Origin: Flavobacterium psychrophilum
GTDB lineage: Bacteria; Bacteroidota; Bacteroidia; Flavobacteriales; Flavobacteriaceae
Assembly (NCBI GenBank): GCA_022730285.1
Contig: DZCQ01000019.1
Location: 14,396 to 49,602, forward strand
Length of the DNA stretch: 35,207 nt
Direction: 5' to 3'
Below the pieces are notes generated by a model. That model had not been told where the DNA came from and made no database searches. It was given only the letters and a program-made list of their open reading frames with translations. A program made the translations under genes and the position numbers. Positions within the stretch are counted from its first letter, which is position 1. Every line of letters starts with the position of its first letter. Positions 1 to 9,302 of this stretch are shown piece after piece.

Positions 1-2027
1 GTAAGTGTTTTATACATAGTGCGTTCTTCGTCATGACTTTCTGCATAACCAACTAATCTTTTGTTAGTAAACCCATGACTTACGTTTCCTACTCTATTTA
101 CATCAGCATTGTATCCTTTTGCAAGTGTTGCATATTCGTTAGACATGTTTCCCCACATCATAACCCCTTTGCTAGGCGTTTCTCCAATTCTATAATTTGC
201 CCATTCTTGCTCTTCGCTATCTGAACCTAGGTGTTCAAAAATAGTATAATGTGTAGGGTCTAAACCCCAGCTGTAATCGGCATAATCTTTTAGAATCGCA
301 ACTCTGTCCGATTGATAGCCATTTGTACACGCATCATCTCCGCCTGAACAAGCTTGTGTAAAACCTTTGGTTAAATCCCATCTAAAACCATCTATTTTAT
401 ATTCTTCAATCCAATGTTTTAAGACTCTTTTGGTATAATATTTTGTATAACTTGATAAATGATTAAAATCGGAACCAACACTATAACTATGTCTTGCGGT
501 TGTATTAAAATATGGATTTTCGGTGCTTGGTTCTCCCCAACCATCTCCATCTGGGTCGTCCATCCACATTCTATTCATTGGGTTACGTCCAAAAGCGTGG
601 TTTAGTGCCACATCTAAAATAACCGCAATACCATTAGTATGACATAAATCTATTAACTCTTTTAACTTATTAGAAGTTCCATAAAATTTATCTAATGCCA
701 TGTGAAATGAAGTGTTGTATCCCCAACTTTCATTTCCTTCAAATTCCATCACAGGCATTAATTCTATGGCATTAATTTTTAGACTTTTAAAATAACTTAT
801 TTTGTCTATTAGGTCCTGAAAATTTCTATCTGAATCAAAATCTCTAACTAAAGCTTCGTAGATTATTAAATCTTCTTTTTTTGGTTTAGTAAAGCTTGTA
901 TTAGTCCATGTGTAAGGCATTTGTGCTGTTTGCAAAACCGTTACTTCTCGTTGCTGTCCTGCAGGATAGCTTGGGATACTTGGGTAGGAGGTTGTTGGAA
1001 TCCAAGGGTCGTCAAATGGAGATAATACTAAGGTAGAAAAAGGATCAGCTGTTTTTACAAGTGCTGGAGAATTAGCTATTGGAGTAGTATCTACCACCCA
1101 ATATTGATAATTATAAATAGTTCCTGGTGTTAAACCTATTAGTTCTAACCAAAATTTTCCTGTTGTAGGGTCTTTTTTCATAGCATAACTTCCGTTTGGG
1201 CTATAATTATTAAAAGTTCCAGCTACATATACAAAATCTTTAAGTGGTGCATCTAGTACAAGAGTAGCTTTTGTGTTATCGGAAGTATTGTAGTTAATAC
1301 CATTCTCTAAACCACTTGCCATTGCTTCCGAAGCAGTGCCTGGATTTACAATAACACTAAATTTTTTAGTTTTTGTAAATGTTCCTTGGGTAACTTGTAA
1401 TTCATACATCTGATTGGAGGTAATTCCTGAATGTGTAAAACTATAATTTGTAATATTATTAGATGCATTAATGCTAATTTCGTTTGCAAGTAAATTATAA
1501 TTTGCATTTCCATTAGTATTATCTGCGGCAATAGAAACATTTCCGCCGGAACTAATAATAACAGCACTATTTTCTGTTGGTGATGTAAGGTTTACATTAA
1601 ACAATCCAACTTCTGATAAAATATCTTGTGATTTTTTATCACCAGTAGCATCTTTTGCTTTTATCAAAAACCCTATTTTTCCAATATTTGTTCTTGCATA
1701 AAAAGAATCTGGAGTTAGTGTAAAGGTATAGGTGTCTGTTCCAGAGTTATAAGTTAGTCTATTGGTTTCATCAGAATTTGTCCAAGTTCCATTTGTTGGA
1801 CAATCTACTATATTTGCATCATTAATGTCATAGGACCAAGCCCATAAGTACAAAGCATTCCCTGTTATTCCCCAAGTTGCTTCATTAATAGAACTTCCGT
1901 TGATTGTAATGGTTATGGATTGATTCTCTTCGAAAGTAGTAGGAGCTATACTATAAGTAACATTTTGCTGTTGTGACCAAGCAAAAAAGCTACATAATAA
2001 AACTATTATTTGAGTAATTTTTTTCAT
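1..2027 (-). CDS. Extracellular GH13 alpha-amylase, SusG-like (3' end cut by window start)
   Basis: This reading frame starts at 2027 and runs out of the window, so about 675 residues are visible and the C-terminus is missing. It begins with a signal peptide (MKKITQIIVLLCSFFAWSQ), followed by two beta-sandwich-like regions (about 20-240). A CBM48-like segment (about 255-330, containing VYVAGTFNNYSP) precedes the GH13 barrel, which begins near residue 385. All four GH13 regions are visible: DVALNH (about 470), GFRWDLTKG with the nucleophile Asp (about 550), FEHLG with the acid Glu (about 597), and AESHDEER (about 660). It is the last visible gene of the susC-susD-susE unit, so it is probably the secreted or surface endo-amylase that makes the oligosaccharides SusCD imports. 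Flavobacterial homologues often end in a type IX secretion sorting domain; that part lies outside the window. The subfamily and exact specificity (amylase or pullulanase) are uncertain. Confidence 0.93.
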   Translation of the reverse strand, partial: MKKITQIIVLLCSFFAWSQQQNVTYSIAPTTFEENQSITITINGSSINEATWGITGNALYLWAWSYDINDANIVDCPTNGTWTNSDETNRLTYNSGTDTYTFTLTPDSFYARTNIGKIGFLIKAKDATGDKKSQDILSEVGLFNVNLTSPTENSAVIISSGGNVSIAADNTNGNANYNLLANEISINASNNITNYSFTHSGITSNQMYELQVTQGTFTKTKKFSVIVNPGTASEAMASGLENGINYNTSDNTKATLVLDAPLKDFVYVAGTFNNYSPNGSYAMKKDPTTGKFWLELIGLTPGTIYNYQYWVVDTTPIANSPALVKTADPFSTLVLSPFDDPWIPTTSYPSIPSYPAGQQREVTVLQTAQMPYTWTNTSFTKPKKEDLIIYEALVRDFDSDRNFQDLIDKISYFKSLKINAIELMPVMEFEGNESWGYNTSFHMALDKFYGTSNKLKELIDLCHTNGIAVILDVALNHAFGRNPMNRMWMDDPDGDGWGEPSTENPYFNTTARHSYSVGSDFNHLSSYTKYYTKRVLKHWIEEYKIDGFRWDLTKGFTQACSGGDDACTNGYQSDRVAILKDYADYSWGLDPTHYTIFEHLGSDSEEQEWANYRIGETPSKGVMMWGNMSNEYATLAKGYNADVNRVGNVSHGFTNKRLVGYAESHDEERTMYKTL

Positions 2028-2049
2028 AATTAAAAGTATATTAAGAATA

Positions 2050-2080
2050 GACAAGGGTTGTTGTATTTACAACCCTTGTC
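2050..2080 (-). terminator. Hairpin between the susE-like gene and the amylase gene
   Basis: A perfect 12-bp stem (2050-2061 with 2069-2080) closes a 7-nt loop, 9 bases after the susE-like stop. On the minus strand the stem is followed by an AT-rich stretch without a clean T run. It therefore looks more like a partial terminator or an mRNA-processing or stability element inside the operon than a full stop. It could lower amylase expression relative to susCDE. Confidence 0.6.
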
Positions 2081-2089
2081 TATTTTGTA

Positions 2090-3226
2090 TTATTGGATAG
2101 AATATTTATATGCTCTTGGATTGCTTAAATCTAGAGTAACAGTATATGTTCCAGAAGATGCAACAGGAATATTTCCTCCTCCATAACTCATGTCTTCACC
2201 TGCATAATCATCTCCAGTTTTAGAAGCGTCAAATTTACCTAAATTGTATTGTACACTTCCAATATTCCAAGTGTCATTCATTCTAAACTTGAATTCTTTT
2301 CCTCCAATCAAGGCAATGGTAATACTCCATTTTTTAGTAGAGCTATTATAAGACATTGGTGTGCTAGCTCCCCATCCATTTGTAGTAGCATCTCCTATAA
2401 TTCCCCAAGTAGAAACAGGTATTACTTCATAGCTCATTCCTGCAGGATTGGAACTTGAAACGACTCCTGTATTTGCTTTTACCCAATAATATCCTGTAGC
2501 AACATTAATATTTTGTTCTCCAGCACCATCAAATAAAATTCCAGAAAAACTTCCATCATCTCCATAATCAGGACCTCCTGTTGGTGGCCAATTAAAACTT
2601 CCGTCAGGGCTTTGAGCTACAAATTTAAAATCCCCATCTAAAGAAACATATCCTTCAAAGTTAGTTTTTCCATATCCAGATGCTGCTAATAGTGGTGCAG
2701 TTGGAGGATCCCAACCTTGATGATTTCCTGGAACTGCTAGTTTAGGTAATGCTGTAGAATAGGGAGTTACACTAAATGTTATGACATTAGAATATTGAAT
2801 TAATGCATTGGCACCATTTCCTAAAGATGCTTTTACTCTTACATCGACATTGCTTGCAACATAGGGAGTGAAAATTGTAGGGTCTAAAAATCCATTTAAT
2901 TGTTCGTTTGTCCAAGTTAAAAATTTGTTGGTACTACTTCCTGCAGGAGCAGGAATTGGTGTTGCAAAGTTAGTACCACTTTTGGCGATTTCTACGGTAT
3001 AGTTTGCTTGAGATGGCACCCCATTTTCACTATGTTCCCAGTCTAAGGCAGCAATTAAATTAGTAGCATTTGCTGGGCTTAATACTAAACCTCCTGTTGG
3101 GACAGTTGACATAGATAGTTTAGGACCTCCATTGGCTACAGCTACTGGATCTGTATCTTCTTCGGAGCATGACCCTAATGAAATAAGCAAAAGGGCAAAA
3201 ATTGAATTTTTTATAATATTTTTCAT
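2090..3226 (-). CDS. SusE/SusF-like starch-binding outer-membrane lipoprotein
   Basis: This 378-residue protein has a lipoprotein signal ending in LLLISLGSC, with the lipid Cys at 20. The following SEEDTD resembles the acidic export signal that sends Bacteroidota lipoproteins to the cell surface. An N-terminal SusE-type domain (about 35-155) is followed by two SusE/SusF-like beta-sandwich units: about 165-265 with GNHQGW, and 274-378 with WGIIGDATTNGWG. The Trp-rich motifs are likely carbohydrate contacts. It follows susD by 17 bases and shares its operon. It has no catalytic signature; its role is to hold starch or maltodextrin at the surface and pass it to SusCD. SusE cannot be told from SusF by sequence alone, and many loci of this type have only one such gene. 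Confidence 0.85.
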   Translation of the reverse strand: MKNIIKNSIFALLLISLGSCSEEDTDPVAVANGGPKLSMSTVPTGGLVLSPANATNLIAALDWEHSENGVPSQANYTVEIAKSGTNFATPIPAPAGSSTNKFLTWTNEQLNGFLDPTIFTPYVASNVDVRVKASLGNGANALIQYSNVITFSVTPYSTALPKLAVPGNHQGWDPPTAPLLAASGYGKTNFEGYVSLDGDFKFVAQSPDGSFNWPPTGGPDYGDDGSFSGILFDGAGEQNINVATGYYWVKANTGVVSSSNPAGMSYEVIPVSTWGIIGDATTNGWGASTPMSYNSSTKKWSITIALIGGKEFKFRMNDTWNIGSVQYNLGKFDASKTGDDYAGEDMSYGGGNIPVASSGTYTVTLDLSNPRAYKYSIQ

Positions 3227-3243
3227 GTTTTTAAAGTTTAAAG

Positions 3244-4845
3244 TTAATATCCAGGGTTTTGAGTTAAATTAGGATTTGCTTCCAGAGCTGTGGAAGGAAT
3301 TGGGAATAAATTATAGGTATTTGGTATAGACGCTCCGTTTAGAACCCCTCCTTTCCAAGGCCATAGGTAGGAACTTCCAGAAAATTGTCCAAATCGAATT
3401 AAATCTGTACGACGATGTCCTTCAAAATTTAATTCTCTTCCACGTTCATCAAGAATTACTTGTAAAGATGCTGGGCTATTTACGGCAAATGGCACTCCTG
3501 GATCTCCAGAAATAAAAGATGTTGCTCCAGATCTTGTTCTTACAGAATTTACATAATTTAAAGCCTGTGTTAAAGTAGTTCCTGTTGCTCCACGTACTGC
3601 ACATTCTGCATATATTAAGTAAGCATCTGCTAATCTGAATAAAGGAAAGTCTGTGCTAGAAAAACTTGTAGTTATAGAAGTTCCTATAAAATTAGTATTT
3701 CTAAATTTTACGCTAGGATACCCATTTGTCCAAATTTTATAATCAGTCATTTCAAAAGTATGTCCTGATGTCCAGAACAATTGTGCTCTTGTATCTGTGG
3801 AAGCAGAAAGTGCTGCTGCTGAATTTCCGAACAAGCCATACCATGCTTTTGTAGCACGGTGTCCTGCCCAACCTTCTGTTGCTCCAAATGTTGCTAATGG
3901 CATGGTATCTCCACTTAAACTTCCATTAACTATATAAGTAGTATTTCCGTAACTTTGACTAGCTAAGGCATCTGCAATAAGAGGGAAAATAATTTCTGAA
4001 GAGGTATTGTTATCGGCAGAAAAATTTGCTACAAAATTTGGATTTAAGCTATATCCTCCTTCGGTAATTACTTTGTTTATATAAGTTGCAGCATCATTAT
4101 AACGTGGTGTTCCTGTATATACTTCGGCGTTTAGATATAATTTTGCTAATAGCATTCTAACTACCGATTTATTTGCTCTACCATAACTATTGGTTTGTGC
4201 AATTTTATTTTCCACATCTAGCAATTCACTTTCTACAAAATTAAACAACTCCAATCTGGTTGCTTGTGCTTTTGGGATTGTATTGCCTAAATCTGCTTCG
4301 GTTATTAAAACTCCTTTACCAAAACAATCTATCATATAATAATATGCTAAGGAACGCAAAAATCGTAATTCACTAATGTATTGCTCTTCGTTTTGCACAT
4401 CTACACCTTCTTTTAATATTTTAATAATATTGCTGGTTTGTGGAACGGTATAGTAAACTCTGTCATATAAATAGCGGAAGAATTTGTTGTTTGAATTCCA
4501 ATCTTTCGTGGTTGTTAGCTGGTCTAATCCATTATCTCCCCATCTGTTTTTTATTCCATCGGCTGTAAAATCTTGTAGGTTTATAATTCCCCTTAAAAAT
4601 GCAGTTTCTCCTGCATCTGGTCCAGATATATCAGAACTTCCTGGTCCATTTGGTCCAGATAGTGCAAATGTTCCATACATTTTAGACAATAAACCCTCTA
4701 TTGCTTGTGGATCTTGTTTTAATAAATTTTCTAGAGAAAGTTCTACCTTTGGGGTGGTATCTAAATCATTTACACAAGAAATTAAGAATAGCATTATAAA
4801 TCCTAGACTTAAAAATTTTATTTTCATTTTTTTCATTTTTTTCAT
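3244..4845 (-). CDS. susD: SusD/RagB-family nutrient-binding lipoprotein
   Basis: This 533-residue protein has a lipoprotein signal (FLISC, lipid Cys at 24 from the first Met) followed by VNDLD. The rest has the SusD/RagB pattern: an N-terminal helical TPR-like half with LRSLAYYYMIDCFG and RMLLAKLYLNAEVY, and a C-terminal half with LIYAECAVRG, VRTRSG and ILDERGRELNFEGHRRTDLIRFG. The last is the classic SusD signature. It starts 7 bases after the susC stop. SusD caps the SusC channel and binds the incoming glycan on the cell surface. Three Met codons repeat at a 9-nt spacing at the start (residues 1, 4, 7), so the exact start is uncertain; any of them leaves the lipobox intact. Confidence 0.95.
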   Translation of the reverse strand: MKKMKKMKIKFLSLGFIMLFLISCVNDLDTTPKVELSLENLLKQDPQAIEGLLSKMYGTFALSGPNGPGSSDISGPDAGETAFLRGIINLQDFTADGIKNRWGDNGLDQLTTTKDWNSNNKFFRYLYDRVYYTVPQTSNIIKILKEGVDVQNEEQYISELRFLRSLAYYYMIDCFGKGVLITEADLGNTIPKAQATRLELFNFVESELLDVENKIAQTNSYGRANKSVVRMLLAKLYLNAEVYTGTPRYNDAATYINKVITEGGYSLNPNFVANFSADNNTSSEIIFPLIADALASQSYGNTTYIVNGSLSGDTMPLATFGATEGWAGHRATKAWYGLFGNSAAALSASTDTRAQLFWTSGHTFEMTDYKIWTNGYPSVKFRNTNFIGTSITTSFSSTDFPLFRLADAYLIYAECAVRGATGTTLTQALNYVNSVRTRSGATSFISGDPGVPFAVNSPASLQVILDERGRELNFEGHRRTDLIRFGQFSGSSYLWPWKGGVLNGASIPNTYNLFPIPSTALEANPNLTQNPGY

Positions 4846-4852
4846 TCTTAAA

Positions 4853-7800
4853 TTAAAAATTTAAATTTAATCCGAAACTATATAGTCTTGGTCTTGGATA
4901 AAAATTAGTATCTATACCGTTAAAATTCTCAGGGTCTTGTCCGTTATATTTTGTAAATAAAAATAGATTGTTTCCTGCTACATACAATCTTAAGGTTGCG
5001 TTTTTTATTGCTTTGTTAATTTTATAACCTAAAGTAATGTTTTCGCATCTCACAAAACTTGCATCTTGTAAGAAATAATCTGAAAACGGTGTATTCCCTA
5101 TATTATTATTAAACAATAATTCTTGATTTAATACATTGTTTAAAGAGGTAACAGTTCCTGGTGCTGCGTGGTTAATGTTTCCTGCAATTAACTCCTGTGT
5201 GTTATATACTAAGCCTCCTTTTTGTCCTCTAAAGCTAGTGGATAAATCGAAATTTTTATAGGTTACATTCAAGCCAAATCCAAAAGTCCAGTTTGGTCTC
5301 ATTGCTTTATAATATCTATCCTCATCGTTTACAACACCATCTTTGTTTCTATCTACATAAGCTCCTTCTATTGGCTTTCCTTCAGCATTGTATATTTGTT
5401 CAAAAACAAATGCAGAGTAGGGCTGGTATCCCACGGCATGACGGGCAATTTTGGAACCTGTTCCGTTTGGAATTGTAGATTCGTTTGCAGTAACAAAAGA
5501 AAGCCCTTGCAAATCTGTGACTTTGTTGTAATTATAAGCTCCATTAGCGTTTAAATCTATGGTTGCGTTATCATTTTCTAATAATTTAAAATTTAAATTA
5601 GTTTCTATTCCCTTTCCTTCGGTGGAGCCTACATTTTTAACAAAATCATTTGTTAATCCTTGCCCTGGTGGCAATGGTACTTTTGCTAATAAATCGGTGG
5701 TATATTTTTTATATACATCAACACTTCCAGATATATTTCTGTTTTTAAACAAATCAAAATCTAAGCCTGCATTATAGGTTGTGGTTTTTTCCCAAGTTAA
5801 ACTTGGATTATATGCTAATGCTGAATAGGTATTATACCCTGGTAGGTATTGACTATTTTGGTTTCCTATAATAAAGAATGGACTGTTAGGGTAGTATCCA
5901 ATTCCTTCAAATCTTGCTATGTCTTGCTGTCCTGTGCGTCCCCAACCTAATCTTAGTTTTAAATTTGGGATTAATTTGGAGTCTTCTAGGAATTTTTCGT
6001 CGCTAATTTTCCAAGCAAAGGCTGTTCCTGGAAAGTAACCCCATCTATTTTCTTTGTTAAATAAAGAGGAAGCATCGGTTCTTAAAGAGAATGTGAACAA
6101 GTATTTACCTAAAATATCTACATTGCTTCTGCCAAAAAAGGATTGAAGGTTTAGAGCGTGGTAGTATCTATTAGTAAGATTTCTTGGGTCTATATTTTCT
6201 TCTCTTAGTCCTGTGGTTTGATTGTACATATAATTTACCTTATTCCCATCTGTAACAAAGTTTTGATAAGTATAACCTCCTTGAATATCAAACTTTTTAA
6301 TAAATCCTGAAAGATCTTTAGAATATACTAAATAAGCATCCATTAATTTATTAGTAATGGTTTGATTTTCAGAATAATTAACGCCAGGATTAAAAACGCC
6401 TCCCATTTTATCTTGGTATGTTTGAATGGCATTTCCTGTATAACGCTCTTCAATTTTAGAGTTTGAAGCTTCTAGTCCTAAATTTAATACCGCTCTTAAA
6501 TTTGGGAAAAAGTGTAATTTATAATCAAACTCTATGTTTCCTATTATTTTCCTTACTTGTTCTGGACGAGTTCTTTGTTCTAATATTGCTAATGGATTAG
6601 TTTGTCCGTTTAAGGCAGTAGGGTTAGACGTTGTGCCATATCCTTGATAATATCCATCAAAAATATTTGAGCTACTTGTGTTGTAAATGGGCTTTGTAGG
6701 ATCCATATTAATCGCTCCACCAAACGCTCCACCTTCGTCAATTGCATTCTTTTCAGAGAATAGCCCCTTTGCGTTTAAATCTATTTTTAAATGATTATCA
6801 AAAAACATTGGGGAAAGTTTTATAGAAGGAGTCCATCGCTTAAATTCACTTGTTTTAACTAATCCTTCATTTTTAGTATATCCTAAAGAGACTCTCAAAG
6901 GCATTTTTTTAAATAAATTAGTTCTTACACTAAAATTATTGTCAGACGAAATGGCTTTTTGATAAATAGCATCTTGCCAGTTGGTATCAAATAAAATACG
7001 ACCTTCAATTTCTGGCGTACTTGGATTGTCGGTAGCGGTGGTTGCAGGGTCATCTATTCCTAGAAAGTTTGTATATGCTGGGAATTGATTTCTAATAAAT
7101 GCAGTAAATTCTGTTCCATTCATCATATTTGTCATTTTAGAAATCTCTCCAATTGCCACACTACTAGAAAAACTGTATTCGGTGGCATTTTTAGTTCCTT
7201 TTTTAGTAGTAATTAAAATAACTCCATTAGAAGCTCTAGAGCCATAAATAGCTGTTGCAGAAGCGTCTTTTAAAACAGTAAAAGATTCTACATCGTTTGG
7301 ATTTAATAGTGCTAATGAATTGTTATTCCCTGCGGCATTTTCGTTACTTAACGGCACACCATCAATTACAATTAAAGGGCTATTTTCTGCACCCAAAGAG
7401 CTTCCTCCTCTAATACGAATATTTGGAGCAGAATCTGGATCTCCACCATTATTGGTTACTCTAACTCCAGCTGCTTTTCCTGTTAATAACTGATCTACAG
7501 AAAATATTGCACCTTTGTTAAAATCTTTAGCAGAAATTACATCTACACTTCCTGTTGCATCTTTTTTCTTTACGCTTCCGTAACCTACTACTACAATTTC
7601 GTTTAATTTAGAAAGTTCCTCCTCCATTGCTATTGCAGCTGTTTTTTGCCCTATAAAGGTTAAAGTTGCTTGCTTAAATCCTAAGAATGTAAAGGTAATT
7701 ACATCTCCATTTTTTAAGTTAGTTAATACAAAAACACCAGCAAAATCAGTAGAAGCACTGTTTGTAGTTCCATTTACGAAAACATTTACCCCAGGCATGG

Positions 7801-7909
7801 TTTGCCCCGTAATTTTATCCGTAACAACTCCTTGCAATTTGCTTTGGGCTAGCATAGTAAAAGGAAATAATAGTAGTAAAAGTAGTAACTTTTTATACAT
7901 TGTTTTCAT
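4853..7909 (-). CDS. susC: SusC/RagA-family TonB-dependent glycan transporter
   Basis: This is a 1018-residue outer-membrane protein. A signal peptide (1-22) leads into a carboxypeptidase-regulatory-like beta domain (about 24-95), the SusC-type linker EIVVVGYG (104-111), and a TonB plug (about 115-245, with IRIRGGSS, PLIVIDGVPL and ASATAIYGSRASNGVILITTKKG). A long beta barrel ends in the aromatic terminus FGLNLNF. Its length and every landmark fit the family. It is the first gene of the operon; together with SusD it imports oligosaccharides into the periplasm using TonB energy. The neighbouring amylases and maltose phosphorylase point to maltodextrin as substrate. A leader of about 100 bases separates the start from the LacI-type palindrome at 8018-8035. 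The start at 7909 is preferred, but the Met three codons later is also possible. Confidence 0.96.
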   Translation of the reverse strand: MKTMYKKLLLLLLLFPFTMLAQSKLQGVVTDKITGQTMPGVNVFVNGTTNSASTDFAGVFVLTNLKNGDVITFTFLGFKQATLTFIGQKTAAIAMEEELSKLNEIVVVGYGSVKKKDATGSVDVISAKDFNKGAIFSVDQLLTGKAAGVRVTNNGGDPDSAPNIRIRGGSSLGAENSPLIVIDGVPLSNENAAGNNNSLALLNPNDVESFTVLKDASATAIYGSRASNGVILITTKKGTKNATEYSFSSSVAIGEISKMTNMMNGTEFTAFIRNQFPAYTNFLGIDDPATTATDNPSTPEIEGRILFDTNWQDAIYQKAISSDNNFSVRTNLFKKMPLRVSLGYTKNEGLVKTSEFKRWTPSIKLSPMFFDNHLKIDLNAKGLFSEKNAIDEGGAFGGAINMDPTKPIYNTSSSNIFDGYYQGYGTTSNPTALNGQTNPLAILEQRTRPEQVRKIIGNIEFDYKLHFFPNLRAVLNLGLEASNSKIEERYTGNAIQTYQDKMGGVFNPGVNYSENQTITNKLMDAYLVYSKDLSGFIKKFDIQGGYTYQNFVTDGNKVNYMYNQTTGLREENIDPRNLTNRYYHALNLQSFFGRSNVDILGKYLFTFSLRTDASSLFNKENRWGYFPGTAFAWKISDEKFLEDSKLIPNLKLRLGWGRTGQQDIARFEGIGYYPNSPFFIIGNQNSQYLPGYNTYSALAYNPSLTWEKTTTYNAGLDFDLFKNRNISGSVDVYKKYTTDLLAKVPLPPGQGLTNDFVKNVGSTEGKGIETNLNFKLLENDNATIDLNANGAYNYNKVTDLQGLSFVTANESTIPNGTGSKIARHAVGYQPYSAFVFEQIYNAEGKPIEGAYVDRNKDGVVNDEDRYYKAMRPNWTFGFGLNVTYKNFDLSTSFRGQKGGLVYNTQELIAGNINHAAPGTVTSLNNVLNQELLFNNNIGNTPFSDYFLQDASFVRCENITLGYKINKAIKNATLRLYVAGNNLFLFTKYNGQDPENFNGIDTNFYPRPRLYSFGLNLNF

Positions 7910-7946
7910 ACATTTTTTTTAAGTTAATTTTTGGTTTATTTTGCGT

Positions 7947-7962
7947 TTATTTTTACTTCGAA
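7947..7962. repeat. 16-bp repeat, copy 1 (susC upstream region)
   Basis: TTATTTTTACTTCGAA is found here and again, identical, at 9350-9365. Copy 1 lies in the probable susC leader about 40 bases before the start codon. Copy 2 lies about 60 bases before the sugar transporter start, in the opposite orientation relative to its gene. It may be a second regulator site or a shared leader element; no function is proven. Confidence 0.5.
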
Positions 7963-8017
7963 TGTTAAATTTAGTTAATATTAAGATACAAAATATAAAT
8001 AAGAAAAAAAATAAGGC

Positions 8018-8035
8018 CACGAAAACGTTTTCGTG
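8018..8035. promoter_or_regulatory. LacI-family operator between susC and lacI
   Basis: cacgaaaacgttttcgtg is a perfect 18-bp palindrome with a central CG step, the form expected for a LacI-family operator. It lies in the 226-bp divergent region next to the regulator gene. A TATATTTTG sequence on the minus strand (7997 to 7989), one base longer than the TAnnTTTG consensus, would place the palindrome at or just upstream of the susC -33 region. On the plus strand a near-consensus AACTTTTG (8041-8048) would put it over the lacI -33 region, so it could control both units. Confidence 0.82.
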
Positions 8036-8135
8036 TTGAAAACTTTTGTAATAACACTTATTTAAGGTGATAAAATTGCTAATAATGATAAAAAAAACTA
8101 TCTTTATTGAAAAATAATTTTTTCCGAAATATATA

Positions 8136-9152
8136 ATGAGAAAGAAAGTAACTTTAAAGCAAATTGCCAAAGAATTAGATGTGTCTATTTCTACCGTTTC
8201 AAAATCTCTTAAAGACAGTCCTGAAATAAGTGAAGATACTAGACAAAAAGTGCAAGCTTTTGCAAAACTTTATAACTACAAGCCTAATTTAATCGCTCTT
8301 AGCTTAAAGAATAGAAAAACAAAAACAATTGGCGTAATTATCCCAGAAATTGTACATCATTTTTTTGCTACCGTTATTAGTGGTATCGAGCAATTTGCTA
8401 ACCAAAAAGGGTATAATGTGATTGTTTGTCTTTCTAACGAATCTTTTGATAAAGAGGTTATTAATATGGAAATGCTTGCCAATGGGAGCATAGATGGATT
8501 TATAGTTTCCTTGTCTAAAGAAACACAATTTAAAAATGATTACCATCATATTACGGAAGCAATTAATCAAGGTATGCCAGTAGTTTTATTTGACCGTGTT
8601 GCCAATGATATTTTTTGTGACAAAGTTATTATAGACGACAAACTTGCCGCAGAAGAAGCGGTGAATTTTTTAATTGAGAAAGAATTTAAAAAAATAGGTC
8701 TCATTACAACTGTTGATTATGTGAGTGTTGGGAAATTAAGAACTGAAGGCTATCTGCAATCTTTAACCAGAAATAATCTCCCTGTTGATTTTAATTTGAT
8801 TCTCAAAATTGAAAATATAGAGAATTGCACACAAGAAATAGAGAATTTTATCCATAAAAACAAATTAGAGGCTGTTTTTGCTGTGAATGAACTTTTTGCA
8901 GTTACAGCTATAAAGGCACTGAACAAAATTGGTAAAATTGTGCCAAAAGATGTCTCTGTAATTGGGTTCACAGATGGTATTATTTCCAAATATTCTACCC
9001 CTTCCATTACGACGATTAGTCAAAATGGAATTAAAATGGGCGAAAAAGCAGCAAAAATGCTCATTGACAGACTTGAAAACGAAAACGAAGAAGAATTGTA
9101 CATAACCGAAGTAATTGAAACACATCTTGTAGTTCGAGAATCTACTTCTTAA
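8136..9152 (+). CDS. LacI-family transcriptional regulator of the sus/maltose locus
   Basis: This 338-residue protein has an N-terminal LacI helix-turn-helix (VTLKQIAKELDVSISTVSKSL, about 5-26) and a hinge region. The ligand domain resembles a periplasmic binding protein (TKTIGVIIPEIVHHFFATVISGIEQ onward, with IDGFIVSLS, PVVLFDRV and SVIGFTDG). It lies divergent to susC and upstream of the transporter-phosphorylase genes, with the 18-bp palindrome in the shared promoter region. The effector is probably maltose or a maltodextrin, inferred from context only. The classical Bacteroides regulator SusR is a different, membrane-bound protein, so this locus uses the LacI-type control seen in many flavobacteria. 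Whether it represses, activates or does both cannot be read from the sequence. Confidence 0.92.
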   Translation: MRKKVTLKQIAKELDVSISTVSKSLKDSPEISEDTRQKVQAFAKLYNYKPNLIALSLKNRKTKTIGVIIPEIVHHFFATVISGIEQFANQKGYNVIVCLSNESFDKEVINMEMLANGSIDGFIVSLSKETQFKNDYHHITEAINQGMPVVLFDRVANDIFCDKVIIDDKLAAEEAVNFLIEKEFKKIGLITTVDYVSVGKLRTEGYLQSLTRNNLPVDFNLILKIENIENCTQEIENFIHKNKLEAVFAVNELFAVTAIKALNKIGKIVPKDVSVIGFTDGIISKYSTPSITTISQNGIKMGEKAAKMLIDRLENENEEELYITEVIETHLVVRESTS

Positions 9153-9258
9153 ATCTATTTTTAAATTTAAGAATCTTTCAACTTATTCTGTCACAAAAAG
9201 AGAAAAAATTGAACTTCCATTTAGTAAAAAAACAATATGTTTTTAAAAACTTATCAAC

Positions 9259-9272
9259 TCTAACGTTTTCGC
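9259..9272. promoter_or_regulatory. Degenerate LacI-type operator upstream of the sugar transporter
   Basis: ctctaacgttttcg keeps the AACGTT core and the right arm of the 8018-8035 palindrome, but the left arm is degraded. It lies about 155 bases before the transporter start and about 30 bases upstream of the candidate -33 element at 9303. This position would suit an activator or an upstream auxiliary site. Confidence 0.5.
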
Positions 9273-9302
9273 ATTTTTTTTTCACAAAAATGATTTATAA
9301 AC

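Noticed and set aside
1346..1567. 73-residue open frame on the minus strand
   Set aside because: It lies inside the amylase coding region in another frame; the amylase frame is continuous there and carries recognisable GH13 and CBM48-like sequence.
7919..8170. 83-residue hydrophobic open frame on the minus strand between susC and lacI
   Set aside because: It spans the operator region, overlaps the lacI start, and its sequence is low-complexity Phe/Ile/Lys typical of translated AT-rich promoter DNA.
8304..9125. Three minus-strand open frames within lacI
   Set aside because: They are shadows of a complete LacI-family gene and contain no recognisable domain.
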